From positions 1 through 36,911 of the forward strand of contig WTGA01000152.1 of assembly GCA_011523765.1 (NCBI GenBank): a stretch of DNA of 36,911 nucleotides, read 5' to 3'. The position numbers and the translations under genes were made by a program. The notes beneath the pieces are model-generated. The model searched no databases. It was not told where the DNA came from and saw only the letters and a program-made list of their open reading frames with translations. Shown in pieces: positions 1 through 8,013 of this stretch. Source of the DNA: Gammaproteobacteria bacterium. GTDB taxonomy: Bacteria; Pseudomonadota; Gammaproteobacteria; Arenicellales; Poriferihabitantaceae. Within the stretch, counting starts at the first letter, position 1. Each line of letters starts with the position of its first letter.

Positions 1-1
1 A

Positions 2-136
2 CTCCTGGGAAACCCCAACCCAATAATCAGCCCACGAACCGCACATATTTTTTCGGAGGAAGACGGAACACTTGGAGAGATGGCACGCTTTCAGCTTCAA
101 CGAAAGGAATGGGCATTTGTGAACGATACACTATAG
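2..136 (+). CDS. Possible C-terminal tail of a gene entering from the left edge
   Basis: Frame 2 is open from the first bases of the window to a TAG at 134-136, giving 44 residues that end in WAFVNDTL. The composition is protein-like (charged and hydrophobic residues alternate, including the stretch HIFSEEDGTLGEMARF), unlike the Arg/Pro/Ser-rich text of non-coding frames nearby. No start is visible and no family is recognised. If real, it converges on the recombinase gene that follows on the opposite strand. A 44-codon open frame can arise by chance, so this is a weak call. Confidence 0.2.
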   Translation, partial: LLGNPNPIISPRTAHIFSEEDGTLGEMARFQLQRKEWAFVNDTL

Positions 137-220
137 ATTTGTGACGTCTGGGTTTGTGAGATGAGAAGACAATCTGTGGGGGCGGAGCTCAGCAACAAAA
201 TGCGGCGGCAGTCGTGCCGT

Positions 221-1375
221 TTAGAGATTATCTCGTATGGCAATTTCGATGATTGCCCCCACCTTCTCCGCCGCCTCGACAAGATGTCCGTCGGCCAGGT
301 GGGCGTAGTCCGCCGTGGTACGATGCCGCTTGTGCCCAAGCAACTTCCCGACCAAAGACAGGTTCTCACCCGCCATGACTGCGTGGCTGGCTGCCGTATG
401 CCGAAGGTCATGCAGGCGCAGCCTGCCGAGCTTCGCATCGGCGCAAACAGCCTGCCAGCACGCAATGAGGCTGTGTTCGCACCGGGCTTCAGCATAGCGC
501 GGAAACAGGAACGCCTCGGGGTCGTGCGCACCGGGCAGTGCGCCGATGTGTGCCCGTGCGGCCTCGCCGAGCGGCACCGTGCGCGGCCCGGTCTTTGAAT
601 CGCGTAGTTTAAGGGTATCGGGGCCGATGTCGTGCCAGCGCAGATTCAGCACTTCGCTGCGGCGGCAGCCGGTCAGCATCAGCAAACGGACGACAGCGAC
701 GATGTGCGGGCACCAGAACTCGTTGCGGGCCAGCACGGGATTGAGCCGGGTCATTTCCTCCGCCGTCAGGGACCGCTCGATCGGCTTCATCTTGTAGCGC
801 CGGGTGTTCTTGCAGGGGTTGGTGTTGTGGCGGCGGTAGCCCCAAAGCTCGGCCATGCGCATCATGACGGACAACATGGGCATGGCGCGGTTGGCGATGC
901 CGGGCCGGTCGCTCATAGAGGCGAACCAGTCCCGGACCTGTTCGACGGTGATGGCGTCCACGGTCAGATCGCCGAAGGCGGGCAGGATTTCCTTGCGCAT
1001 GATGCTGGCGTTGGTGTTCCGGGTATTGGGCTTCCACAGGCGGGCCTGCCGGTCGAGGAATTCCTCGGCGAAGGGGATCATCGGATACCCTGGCGTCAGG
1101 GGGCCGTTCCCTGTTTTTGCCGGTTCGATGTAGCGGGCGATGAGCTTGCGGGCCTCACGCCGGGCTTCCGGTATCGTCATCGAATCGGCGTTGCCGAGGG
1201 TGGCGTAGCGGCGTCTCCCGCGCACCATGCTTGCAAGGGTGAAGGTGCGCGCGCCGCTCGGGAAGATGCGGAGCATCAGCCCCTGCACCGTGTCGTCGCG
1301 GACTTCATAGCGCTGGTCGCGGGGCTCGGCGGCGCGGACGCGCCGGGAAAAGGTGGGTTTCGGTCTGTCGTTCAT
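221..1375 (-). CDS. Tyrosine recombinase / phage-type integrase
   Basis: A 384-residue site-specific recombinase. The N-terminal part (about 15-90) resembles the DUF4102-like arm-binding domain of island integrases. A core-binding helical domain follows at about 100-190, and the catalytic domain covers about 205-375. The catalytic set appears complete: R238 in TGCRRSE, K261 in SKTG, H322 and R325 in HDLRH, H348 in LLGH and nucleophile Y357 in ADYAHL. The ATG at 1375 was chosen because homology-like sequence begins there with MNDRPKP, although the frame stays open upstream to 1762 with Arg/Pro-rich text typical of non-coding DNA. The gene reads toward the left edge, so any mobile element it serves probably lies to the left, outside the window. 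No tRNA or att-like duplication was found next to it. The family assignment is firm; the element type is unknown. Confidence 0.93.
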   Translation of the reverse strand: MNDRPKPTFSRRVRAAEPRDQRYEVRDDTVQGLMLRIFPSGARTFTLASMVRGRRRYATLGNADSMTIPEARREARKLIARYIEPAKTGNGPLTPGYPMIPFAEEFLDRQARLWKPNTRNTNASIMRKEILPAFGDLTVDAITVEQVRDWFASMSDRPGIANRAMPMLSVMMRMAELWGYRRHNTNPCKNTRRYKMKPIERSLTAEEMTRLNPVLARNEFWCPHIVAVVRLLMLTGCRRSEVLNLRWHDIGPDTLKLRDSKTGPRTVPLGEAARAHIGALPGAHDPEAFLFPRYAEARCEHSLIACWQAVCADAKLGRLRLHDLRHTAASHAVMAGENLSLVGKLLGHKRHRTTADYAHLADGHLVEAAEKVGAIIEIAIRDNL

Positions 1376-1780
1376 TTTTCGACTCTCTGTTCGGGCCGCG
1401 CGGCTGAGCGGTAGTACAGGAAGCAGCCGCAGCGGTGTTTCGTTGAGGAAGCCGTGCGGCGGATCGAAACGGTCCGATCCGCAAGTTGCTGACGTTACAG
1501 GCTTTTTCGCCCGTTCACGCGAAGGCGGACACTGGCAGGAAGTGCACCATCGGTGCGTGGACGGAGATGTGGCGGCGGGTACGGGCGCAATCCCGCTGAA
1601 CGCGCTGGAGTTGCCAGGGGAACCCTGTTCCGGGGGGCTCCCTCCGTCGACAGGCGTGTTTCCTCTCAGCGTTTCCCGGAAAACAGTGCCTGCACACCGT
1701 TGCGGGCATGGCCGGCCATCGGAAGCCTGGTCTGGCGTGGCAATCCGGCGGGGACAGACCACCGATTGCGGCGGGTGGTT
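1376..1780. other. Spacer upstream of the recombinase
   Basis: About 400 bp between the recombinase start and the stop of the next minus-strand gene. Open frames run through it on both strands, but their translations are Arg/Pro/Cys-rich with no recognisable domain. It holds an 8-bp perfect inverted repeat (1459-1482). No tRNA, excisionase-like gene or att duplication was seen. Confidence 0.5.
1459..1482. repeat. Inverted repeat upstream of the recombinase
   Basis: The arm GCGGATCG (1459-1466) and its exact complement CGATCCGC (1475-1482) are separated by 8 nt. The dyad sits about 85 bp upstream of the recombinase ATG, so it could be an operator or an arm-type integrase site. No T-tract follows on either strand, which argues against an intrinsic terminator. 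The function is not demonstrated. Confidence 0.35.
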
Positions 1781-2332
1781 TCAACCAATCGGCGTCACCC
1801 CGTTTTCCAGGAAAATGCCCGGCTCCAGGTCTTCAAAGTCACACTGATAACTCAGGACTTCCCCCCGGACCCCCGCATGATTGCTTTGTACCCGGGTCGC
1901 AATCATTGTTTCGAGATTGAAATTGATACTGAACGTCCAGCTTTCCGTGGTCAGGGGATTGGAAGCGGAAGACACCACAATCAGGCTTTCCTTGGTTTTC
2001 GAGCGTATTGAAACCAGATTGTGGGATTTGTCGTTGGTGATGATTTTTATTTTCGGACCCTTGTCCGTTTGCGGGTACCACAGAAAAGCAACTTTGGATT
2101 TGGTGCTGTTCTGGTTGCTTCCAAACAACCATTGCGTGAACCAGGACCGTGCCCGGTCCGGATTGCTTTCGTCATCGGTTTCGAGCATTTTGGCCTGTAC
2201 GCTGTTCTCTTCGCTGATGCACTTCACATGGCTGTGCGTATTGATCTCCAAAGCAGGACTTTCCCCGGGACACAGGGCATACAGCGGCACGGCCAGCAGG
2301 CAAGCCAACAACCGGATTGTTTTGATATTCAT
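1781..2332 (-). CDS. Hypothetical secreted protein
   Basis: A 183-residue protein with an N-terminal signal peptide: positively charged MNIKTIR, then a hydrophobic core LLACLLAVPLYAL, with likely cleavage around residues 24-29. The mature part is polar and rich in beta-strand-like alternation, with phrases such as SWTFSINFNLETM near 131-143 and two cysteines (C38 and C164) that could form a disulfide in the periplasm. No family is recognised. The ATG at 2332 follows a GGGAA ribosome site about 7 nt upstream, whereas the longer frame open to 2791 runs into the aminotransferase relic and is not the real start. A TATAAT box lies at 2390-2395 on the same strand, with no good -35. The gene stands alone between the recombinase and a decayed locus, so it may be accessory. 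Confidence 0.65.
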   Translation of the reverse strand: MNIKTIRLLACLLAVPLYALCPGESPALEINTHSHVKCISEENSVQAKMLETDDESNPDRARSWFTQWLFGSNQNSTKSKVAFLWYPQTDKGPKIKIITNDKSHNLVSIRSKTKESLIVVSSASNPLTTESWTFSINFNLETMIATRVQSNHAGVRGEVLSYQCDFEDLEPGIFLENGVTPIG

Positions 2333-3124
2333 GTGCAGTTCCCGTTCAGTTGCTTTCCTATGATACAGGTTAAATTCCGTATTGCCATCATTATATGGCG
2401 CCTCCGGCAAGCCTCGGTGCCCCCCCGTTCCCCTCGGCGAGGAATCAGGTGCAGGCTCCATCACACCAGATGGCGACGGTGCCTGCCCGGCATGAACGGT
2501 TATTCTGCACCGCCCGCAAAGGTCATGCCCGCTCTGGCCGGCAACTGATACGCCAGAACCCGGGGACATTGCCATGCCGGGCCACTCTGAGGTCCATGCA
2601 CCGGTGTTAAAACACTCGCCAAACCGCACCCCTTCTCTCACCAGTTCATCCGAGTAACCGACCATTTTCTCTGCCTGCTGTGCCATCGCTTCCGCGGTTT
2701 CCTTCCTGCCATAGCCGACATTTACGCACGATAATCCGCCTATCCTGTCCAGAAACCGATTGCCTTTTGAATCGTACACATAATCAGCCACGACCAGCGA
2801 CCCTCATCCTTGAGTGCGGAAAATCTATCCAGGGATGAATCTGGTGATTCCGGTCCTTTTCCCGGGCCCCACCATCTCGCAATGCAGGTCGTGTGCAGTC
2901 ACTTTCTTGCCTCGTTTGCTCCGGTTGGCACCCTCCTTCGGGAGAAGGTTCATCAGGCATGGTTTCCCGCGCACTTCGGAGCGGGAATCTCATTTTACCG
3001 AATGATTCGTCCATCTACGAAATACCAAGCCCTCACCCGGTTGCCCGGAACCGTATTGAGGCCAAAAACCAGTATCTAGTGCTTAAATTCTCCGCACGAT
3101 TGGGATAAAATCCAACTGTCTCAT
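2333..3124. other. Long spacer with a gene relic
   Basis: A 790-bp stretch with no intact gene. On the minus strand, 2648-2864 is the remnant of a class III aminotransferase (separate entry). A TATAAT at 2390-2395 (-) could serve the secreted protein, and a TAAAAT at 3106-3111 (+) could be the -10 box of the PBP-thyA-folA unit; neither has a convincing -35 box. The rest shows no recognisable domain on either strand. Confidence 0.5.
2648..2864 (-). pseudogene. Class III (omega-type) aminotransferase, N-terminal relic
   Basis: Two adjoining minus-strand frames together read like the first 70 or so residues of a class III PLP aminotransferase. Frame one (2864-2787) gives REKDRNHQIHPWIDF and then a stop at 2784-2786. 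Frame two (from about 2791) continues YVYDSKGNRFLD, GGLSCVNVGYGRKE and AEAMAQQAEKM. The block order HPWxDF, YVYDxxGNRxLD, CVNVGYGR is the one seen at the start of aspartate/omega-amino acid:pyruvate aminotransferases. The frame changes near 2787-2791, homology stops around 2648, and the whole PLP-binding and catalytic region is absent, so this is a decayed fragment. The next 300 bp downstream contain none of the missing part, so the loss looks like a deletion as well as a frameshift. Confidence 0.65.
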
Positions 3125-4390
3125 TTGCATGTAAAAACCCTGTTGTATCTGGTCAAATATATGTGGTTTTCAGTCAGTTCCGGAGTGCTCCTACTGATCA
3201 CATTGGGCTGGCCCGTTGCCATCGGCCTGGTTGACGTTGAAAAACCGAGTGACTGGGGGATTACCAAGCAGGCCATTGCAGAGGTACTGACCCCATCTGT
3301 CCGGGGCCATTCTCTCCCTGAAAAACTGTTGATCCCCGACTCAAAATATGAGGACGAACTCACAGTCCACTACACACTTGACCGGGGGTTGCAACATGAG
3401 GCCCAGCGTCTGCTCAAAAGATATAACCCGGACTACGGAATTTTTGTTGCCATCGAACCCCGCTCCGGACGTATTCTGGCTATGGCGGAATCCAGCCGGG
3501 ACGGGTTGAACCATGGGAACCTGTCACTGTCCAACACGTACCCGGCCGCGTCCATTTCAAAAATCATTACCGCCGTCGCGGCGGTCAATGAAGACCGGGC
3601 AACGGGCTCTACCATCATTCCGTTTAACGGCAAATCCTCTTCATTGTACAAGAAGAATGTTTTTCGTCACAAACAGAACAAATGGACCCGGAACCTGACG
3701 CTCAATGAATCTTTTGCCAAATCCGTCAATGTGGTGTTTGGCCGGCTCGGTGCCGTGGACCTGGGCGGTCAAAAAATGATGGAATATGCATACCGACTTG
3801 GCTTCAACCAGCGTTTCCTCTCCGACTTTGTTTTTGACAACGGATACATCGAACTCGATATTGGGGACAGCTGGCAGGTCGCAGAGATGGCATCCGGCTA
3901 CACCACCCGCAATACGCTGTCGCCACTGCATGCCGCCGCCCTGTCCGCAACCGCCGTGAATGGCGGCAAACTGGTGACGCCCGTCCTGGTCGAATCCATG
4001 GTTGGCCCCCATGGAATTCCAGCCTATGTCCATGAAAACCCCTCCTACTCTGAAGCCATGTCCGAGTCCTCGGCCGAACAGTTGAAAACCATGATGCAGG
4101 CCACCATCCAGAAAGGGTCCGCCAAATCATCCTTTCGAAGATTTCACAGGGGGGACATGGCTGGAGTCCGGGTAGGAGGCAAAACCGGGTCCCTGACCGG
4201 ATTCCATCCCAGGGGAAAATACGACTGGTTTGTCGGTTTTGGTGAAATGGAAGACCGGCAGATCGCGTATGCGGTTTTATGCATCAACAAGGAGAAATGG
4301 TATGTGAAATCGTCCCGGTTCGCCCGGGAGATGATGGAATTCTATTTTTCTCCAGAAACCATTTCTCAGACCGCTGACTCCATGGGATGA
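3125..4390 (+). CDS. Stand-alone penicillin-binding transpeptidase
   Basis: A 421-residue membrane-anchored DD-transpeptidase of the penicillin-binding protein superfamily, expected to cross-link peptidoglycan in the periplasm. One signal-anchor helix spans about residues 14-36. The catalytic domain carries all three motifs: S143-I-S-K146 (nucleophile Ser and Lys), S200-V-N202 and K353-T-G355. At 421 residues it is much shorter than FtsI or PBP2 and lacks a recognisable transglycosylase, PASTA or large pedestal domain. The TTG start at 3125 is preferred over ATG 3161 because it adds K4 and K11 before the helix, fitting the positive-inside rule. Neither start has a strong Shine-Dalgarno sequence, and a TAAAAT at 3106-3111 would leave only a very short leader for TTG, so the start is uncertain. 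The stop lies 7 nt before thyA, so the three genes probably form one operon. Confidence 0.85.
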   Translation: MHVKTLLYLVKYMWFSVSSGVLLLITLGWPVAIGLVDVEKPSDWGITKQAIAEVLTPSVRGHSLPEKLLIPDSKYEDELTVHYTLDRGLQHEAQRLLKRYNPDYGIFVAIEPRSGRILAMAESSRDGLNHGNLSLSNTYPAASISKIITAVAAVNEDRATGSTIIPFNGKSSSLYKKNVFRHKQNKWTRNLTLNESFAKSVNVVFGRLGAVDLGGQKMMEYAYRLGFNQRFLSDFVFDNGYIELDIGDSWQVAEMASGYTTRNTLSPLHAAALSATAVNGGKLVTPVLVESMVGPHGIPAYVHENPSYSEAMSESSAEQLKTMMQATIQKGSAKSSFRRFHRGDMAGVRVGGKTGSLTGFHPRGKYDWFVGFGEMEDRQIAYAVLCINKEKWYVKSSRFAREMMEFYFSPETISQTADSMG

Positions 4391-4397
4391 ACTGAAA

Positions 4398-5267
4398 TTG
4401 AAACAATACCTGAACACTGTCAAAGAAGCGCTTGAGACCGGCCAAAGGAAGGAGAACCGCACCGGTGTGGACACGATTTCGACGTTTAACATCAATTATG
4501 AAATTGATCTCCGGCTGGGTTTCCCGTTGCTCACCACAAAAGAAATTTCCTGGAAAAATATTGTCATAGAGAACCTGTGGTTTCTTTCAGGGCGCACGGA
4601 TATTGCATTGCTCAAACGGCACAATTGCAGGTTTTGGGATCCATGGGCGGACGAAAACGGCAAAGTCCCCAGTGCCTACGGTAATTTCTGGCGCCATTTC
4701 CCCCTTCCGGACCACAGGACCAATGACCAGATTGCCTATGTCGTGGATCAGTTGAAAAACAATCCCACGAGCCGGCGCATGGCCGTCACCGCATGGGCAC
4801 CGGGCAATGCCCAGACCAGTGCACTGCCGCCCTGCCATGCTTTCTGGATAGTGAACACCCAGTTCGACGAATCCGGCCGCCCCTACCTCTGCCTGCACCT
4901 GACCCAAAGGAGCTGTGATATCGCATTGGGTGTACCCTATAACATTGCAGGCTATGCTTTTTTACTTGAACTCTTTTCACGGTTCAGTGGAATTCCGGCC
5001 GGAATTTTTGGTCACACCCTGGTGGATGCCCATATCTATACCGCCAGGAGTGATGGTTCCATGGCGGAATATGACCACAGGCCCGGACTTCGCAAGCAAT
5101 TGGGCAGGGAACCCCGGAAATTGCCCAGACTGGAAATTGATCCCGGTATCCAGTCACTGGATGATATCGAGCCATTGTTGTCACTCGACACCGAAGAAAT
5201 CATGTCCCGTTTCATCCTGCACGGGTATGACCCGCATCCGGCGATCCATTTCAAAGTCGCTGTCTAG
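4398..5267 (+). CDS. thyA: Thymidylate synthase
   Basis: Converts dUMP to dTMP using 5,10-methylene-tetrahydrofolate, leaving dihydrofolate. The 289-residue protein shows the family hallmarks: R21 in NRTG for phosphate binding, the arginine pair in SRRMAVTAW at 126-127, nucleophile C146 in LPPCHAFW, the substrate-binding QRSCDIALGVPYN at 170-182 and the HIYTA segment at 212-216. The start is TTG at 4398, giving MKQYLNT, the usual ThyA beginning. Its length is about 25 residues above the 264 of E. coli ThyA. The stop TAG at 5265-5267 abuts the folA ATG with no spacer, suggesting translational coupling. Pairing with folA makes sense because ThyA is the main source of dihydrofolate. Confidence 0.96.
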   Translation: MKQYLNTVKEALETGQRKENRTGVDTISTFNINYEIDLRLGFPLLTTKEISWKNIVIENLWFLSGRTDIALLKRHNCRFWDPWADENGKVPSAYGNFWRHFPLPDHRTNDQIAYVVDQLKNNPTSRRMAVTAWAPGNAQTSALPPCHAFWIVNTQFDESGRPYLCLHLTQRSCDIALGVPYNIAGYAFLLELFSRFSGIPAGIFGHTLVDAHIYTARSDGSMAEYDHRPGLRKQLGREPRKLPRLEIDPGIQSLDDIEPLLSLDTEEIMSRFILHGYDPHPAIHFKVAV

Positions 5268-5756
5268 ATGAATCCCGATTCCCGCCCCCCGCTGCGGGGC
5301 ACCATTGCGGCGATGACCCGGGACCATGTCATCGGGCTGGACGGGAAAATTCCCTGGCATTACCCCGAAGACCTGCAACGTTTCAAGAAAAGAACGCTTC
5401 ACAGCGCGATCATCATGGGAAGAAGGACCTGGGAGTCCATCCACTGCAGGAGCCTCCCCCAACGCCGGAACATTGTCATCAGCCGGAACCGCGTGGACAA
5501 CGTCGAGCACTACGGCAGCCTCACCCTGGCCCTGGATGCGTGTGCCGGCTGTGATACCTGGATCATTGGCGGCGGGCAAATCTATCAGGAAGGACTCCCG
5601 TGGACCACGCTCCTGGATATCACGTATGTGCCGGACGTGATCCGTTCAGAAGATGCTATCCGGTTCCCTTCCATTGATTCCAACGAGTGGGAAGCCGTGG
5701 AAACCGTTTTGGTAGCCAATACGAATCTTCAAAACATCATTTACCGGCGCCGATGA
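5268..5756 (+). CDS. folA: Dihydrofolate reductase
   Basis: NADPH-dependent reduction of dihydrofolate to tetrahydrofolate, recycling the product of the adjacent ThyA. The 162 residues match the standard single-domain DHFR length. Visible elements are the N-terminal strand TIAAMTRDHVIG, the substrate loop KIPWHYPEDLQRFK at 27-40 with catalytic acid D35, the NADPH-binding MGRRTWESI at 50-58 and the WIIGGGQIYQEGL motif near 98-110. The ATG at 5268 directly follows the thyA stop. An N-terminal extension of about 10 residues (MNPDSRPPLR) precedes the first strand. It is the last gene of the plus-strand unit and converges on cmoB across 100 bp with no obvious terminator hairpin. Confidence 0.95.
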   Translation: MNPDSRPPLRGTIAAMTRDHVIGLDGKIPWHYPEDLQRFKKRTLHSAIIMGRRTWESIHCRSLPQRRNIVISRNRVDNVEHYGSLTLALDACAGCDTWIIGGGQIYQEGLPWTTLLDITYVPDVIRSEDAIRFPSIDSNEWEAVETVLVANTNLQNIIYRRR

Positions 5757-5857
5757 TCCTGTCTGCAAAACCTGTGCAGTCCACAACGGTCCGTGCATGT
5801 ACCGACCCACCGGGTACCCCCTTCGGCAGTCCGACAAGCAGGCATGGCAACCCGGCA

Positions 5858-6847
5858 CTACCTTCGGGTACACCGCAAAATTGCCCGGACCGGGGCCGGA
5901 TACCCTTCAATGGTTCTTGATCTGTCCAGGGGGTCCAGAAAATCCTCCAGGGATTCAAAGGTCATCCACGGAGTTTTCCGCTGCTCATTCCCGGTTGTCT
6001 GACTCAAATCGATCACCGTGACATCCGCGAACCCGGCCTGCCCGAGATCACGAATCAACTTGGGTAATGACGGAATCGCCCAGACATTGGGCATTTTTGC
6101 ATACGTCTTTTCCGGAACGAGTTCCGTGATGTCGCGGTCCCGGAGAACCAGTGTTTCCAGCACCAGTTCCCCATCCGGGCCCAGGCACTTTCGAAGCTCG
6201 TCAAGGTGCCGTTCAGGCGATCTGCGATGATACAGAATTCCCATGGAAAACACGGTATCAAATCCCCGTTTCCTCTGGACCAATGCTTCGGCCGGAAACT
6301 CTTCACACCGCAATGGCAGGATGGCCGCCGGCAGTCCCGGAAGGTACCTGCGGATTGCATGAAACTGGACGACAAACAACTGGGAAGGGTCAATGCCCAA
6401 TACAAACCCGGCGCGCGCTCCCAGCATCCGGCAAATGTAATATCCATTCCCGCAACCGACGTCCAGCACCAGCCTGTTTTTCAACGGGGAAATGGAACCG
6501 GCCAGTCTGGCCCACTTCCAATCGGACCGCCATTCGCTGTCGAGTTCAACCCCGAAAAGATTGAACGGGCCTTTGCGCCACGGCCGCAATGCCAGCAATG
6601 ACTGTTTCAACCTTGCCCGGTCATCCGGTGCGGCATCCGCGGGGTCACCAATACAGACCCAACCCTCGTTCAGGCGGACCCGGGAGGGGGAAATATCCGG
6701 CAGTTGATCGATGATATCCTGCCAGGAATCCAGGTCGCCGTGACGGCGGTCCTTCATCGCCTGCCTGGTGGCCTCCACCAGTTCCCGGGAAATGAACTCC
6801 AGGGGGGTCCCGGCAAGTTGGTGTTCCAGAACCGGGGCAGCAAACAC
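5858..6847 (-). CDS. cmoB: tRNA U34 carboxymethyltransferase CmoB
   Basis: Transfers the carboxymethyl group of carboxy-SAM to 5-hydroxyuridine at wobble position 34, giving 5-oxyacetyl-uridine in tRNAs that read four-fold degenerate codons. The 329-residue protein follows the CmoB pattern closely: RPWRKGPFNLFGVELDSEWRSDWKW split across 88-112, the SAM motif VLDVGCGNG at 127-135, GIDPSQLF, FSMGILYHRRSP and the C-terminal FLDPLDRSRTIEGYPAP. The GTG start at 6847 lies 3 nt after the cmoA stop, so the two are almost certainly cotranslated. It is the last gene of the minus-strand directon that begins with methylmalonyl-CoA mutase. Very secure assignment. Confidence 0.96.
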   Translation of the reverse strand: MFAAPVLEHQLAGTPLEFISRELVEATRQAMKDRRHGDLDSWQDIIDQLPDISPSRVRLNEGWVCIGDPADAAPDDRARLKQSLLALRPWRKGPFNLFGVELDSEWRSDWKWARLAGSISPLKNRLVLDVGCGNGYYICRMLGARAGFVLGIDPSQLFVVQFHAIRRYLPGLPAAILPLRCEEFPAEALVQRKRGFDTVFSMGILYHRRSPERHLDELRKCLGPDGELVLETLVLRDRDITELVPEKTYAKMPNVWAIPSLPKLIRDLGQAGFADVTVIDLSQTTGNEQRKTPWMTFESLEDFLDPLDRSRTIEGYPAPVRAILRCTRR

Positions 6848-6850
6848 GTC

Positions 6851-7573
6851 CTACTTCAGCGCCAGCACGGAAACAAAGTTAAAGCTCTGAAACCATTGCA
6901 AAATGCACCCAAACCCCGCATTGGTGAGTCTTTTTTCGTGGGTGGCCAGATCATCCAGAATCATGATTTTTTCCAGTGAGGATCTTTTGCGGCTGATTTC
7001 CATCTCGCTGTAACCATTGGCCTTCTTGAACTGTTGATGGAGCTGCTCCTGGACCGTGCCGGCTGCCGGGTCCCTGAACCTGATTTTTTCAGAAAGAACC
7101 AGCGCGCCTCCGGGCAACAGCCCCCGGTATATCCGATCCAGCAATTCCTGCCGGCATTCGGGCGCAACGAACTGCAGGGTGAAATTCATCACCACCACGC
7201 TGGCGCCCCGGATTTCAGCCCTTTCGACATCCCTCTCCACCAACTTCAATTGTGCAGGAGGAATGGTCCCCTCCAGGGCTGACCTGCATTTCTCCAGCAT
7301 CACACCGGAATTGTCCAGAGCGACATATTGCACGGATGGATCGCCAATTTGGGAATACATGGACAACGTACACGATCCGAGAGAACAACCCAGATCGTAC
7401 ACACGGCTGTCGGGCTGGACATGGCGCGCCGCGATGGAACCGATGAGTTCAACCACCGTCTGATAGCCCGGAACCGACCTGCGGATCATATCCGGGAAAA
7501 CCCTGGCGACTCTTTCATCAAAACAAAAATCTCCCGGAGAGGGCTGGGTGTGCGTGAACAGCTCGTCTTTCAT
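6851..7573 (-). CDS. cmoA: Carboxy-SAM synthase CmoA
   Basis: Makes carboxy-S-adenosylmethionine from SAM and prephenate, the cofactor then used by CmoB. The 240 residues include the opening KDELFTH, the D/E-rich FCFDERVARVFPDMIRRSVPGY segment split across 16-37, the SAM-binding VYDLGCSLG at 58-66, NFTLQFV near 130 and a C-terminal segment ending NFVSVLALK, all typical of CmoA. The length matches the 247 of the E. coli protein. The ATG at 7573 lies 18 nt after the epimerase stop. Its place downstream of propionate genes is unusual, but spacing throughout is operon-like. Confidence 0.96.
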   Translation of the reverse strand: MKDELFTHTQPSPGDFCFDERVARVFPDMIRRSVPGYQTVVELIGSIAARHVQPDSRVYDLGCSLGSCTLSMYSQIGDPSVQYVALDNSGVMLEKCRSALEGTIPPAQLKLVERDVERAEIRGASVVVMNFTLQFVAPECRQELLDRIYRGLLPGGALVLSEKIRFRDPAAGTVQEQLHQQFKKANGYSEMEISRKRSSLEKIMILDDLATHEKRLTNAGFGCILQWFQSFNFVSVLALK

Positions 7574-7591
7574 CCCGTTTCGCCGTTCATT

Positions 7592-7996
7592 CTACACCTG
7601 TTCCAGTTCAATCAGCACACCCAGGGTATCCTTGGGATGGAGAAAGAGAACCGGTTTCCCATGGGCACCGATACGGGGTTTTCCATTGCCCAGTACCCGC
7701 ATTCCCATTTGTTCCAGTCGCCGCGATGACTCCCCGATATCCTCCACTTCGTAACACAGATGATGCACGCCGCCATCGGGATTCCTGTCCAGAAACCGGC
7801 GAACCGGGGAATCCTGTCCCAGCGGGTGCAGCAGTTCAATTTTGGTATTGGCCAAGTGAACAAACACGGTGGTCACACCATGCTCGGGCAATTCAACTTT
7901 ATCGGACACCTGTGCACCCAGTTCGCATCGATATAACCGGGCCGCCGCATCCAGATCCGGGACAACGATCGCAACATGGTTCAACGGTCCGATCAT
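7592..7996 (-). CDS. mce: Methylmalonyl-CoA epimerase
   Basis: Interconverts (S)- and (R)-methylmalonyl-CoA, linking propionyl-CoA carboxylase to the mutase. The protein is a small vicinal-oxygen-chelate metalloenzyme of 134 residues. Metal ligands are visible as the His in LNHVAIVV near the N-terminus, a His in GGVHHLCYEV in the middle and the Glu in VLIELEQV at the C-terminus. The ATG at 7996 (MIGPLNHVAI) was chosen. An alternative TTG at 8017 would add MIDGNAA and overlap the meaB stop, as in a coupled operon, so the true start is not settled. Immediate neighbours are meaB upstream and cmoA downstream. Confidence 0.92.
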   Translation of the reverse strand: MIGPLNHVAIVVPDLDAAARLYRCELGAQVSDKVELPEHGVTTVFVHLANTKIELLHPLGQDSPVRRFLDRNPDGGVHHLCYEVEDIGESSRRLEQMGMRVLGNGKPRIGAHGKPVLFLHPKDTLGVLIELEQV

Positions 7997-8013
7997 GGCT
8001 GCATTCCCGTCAA

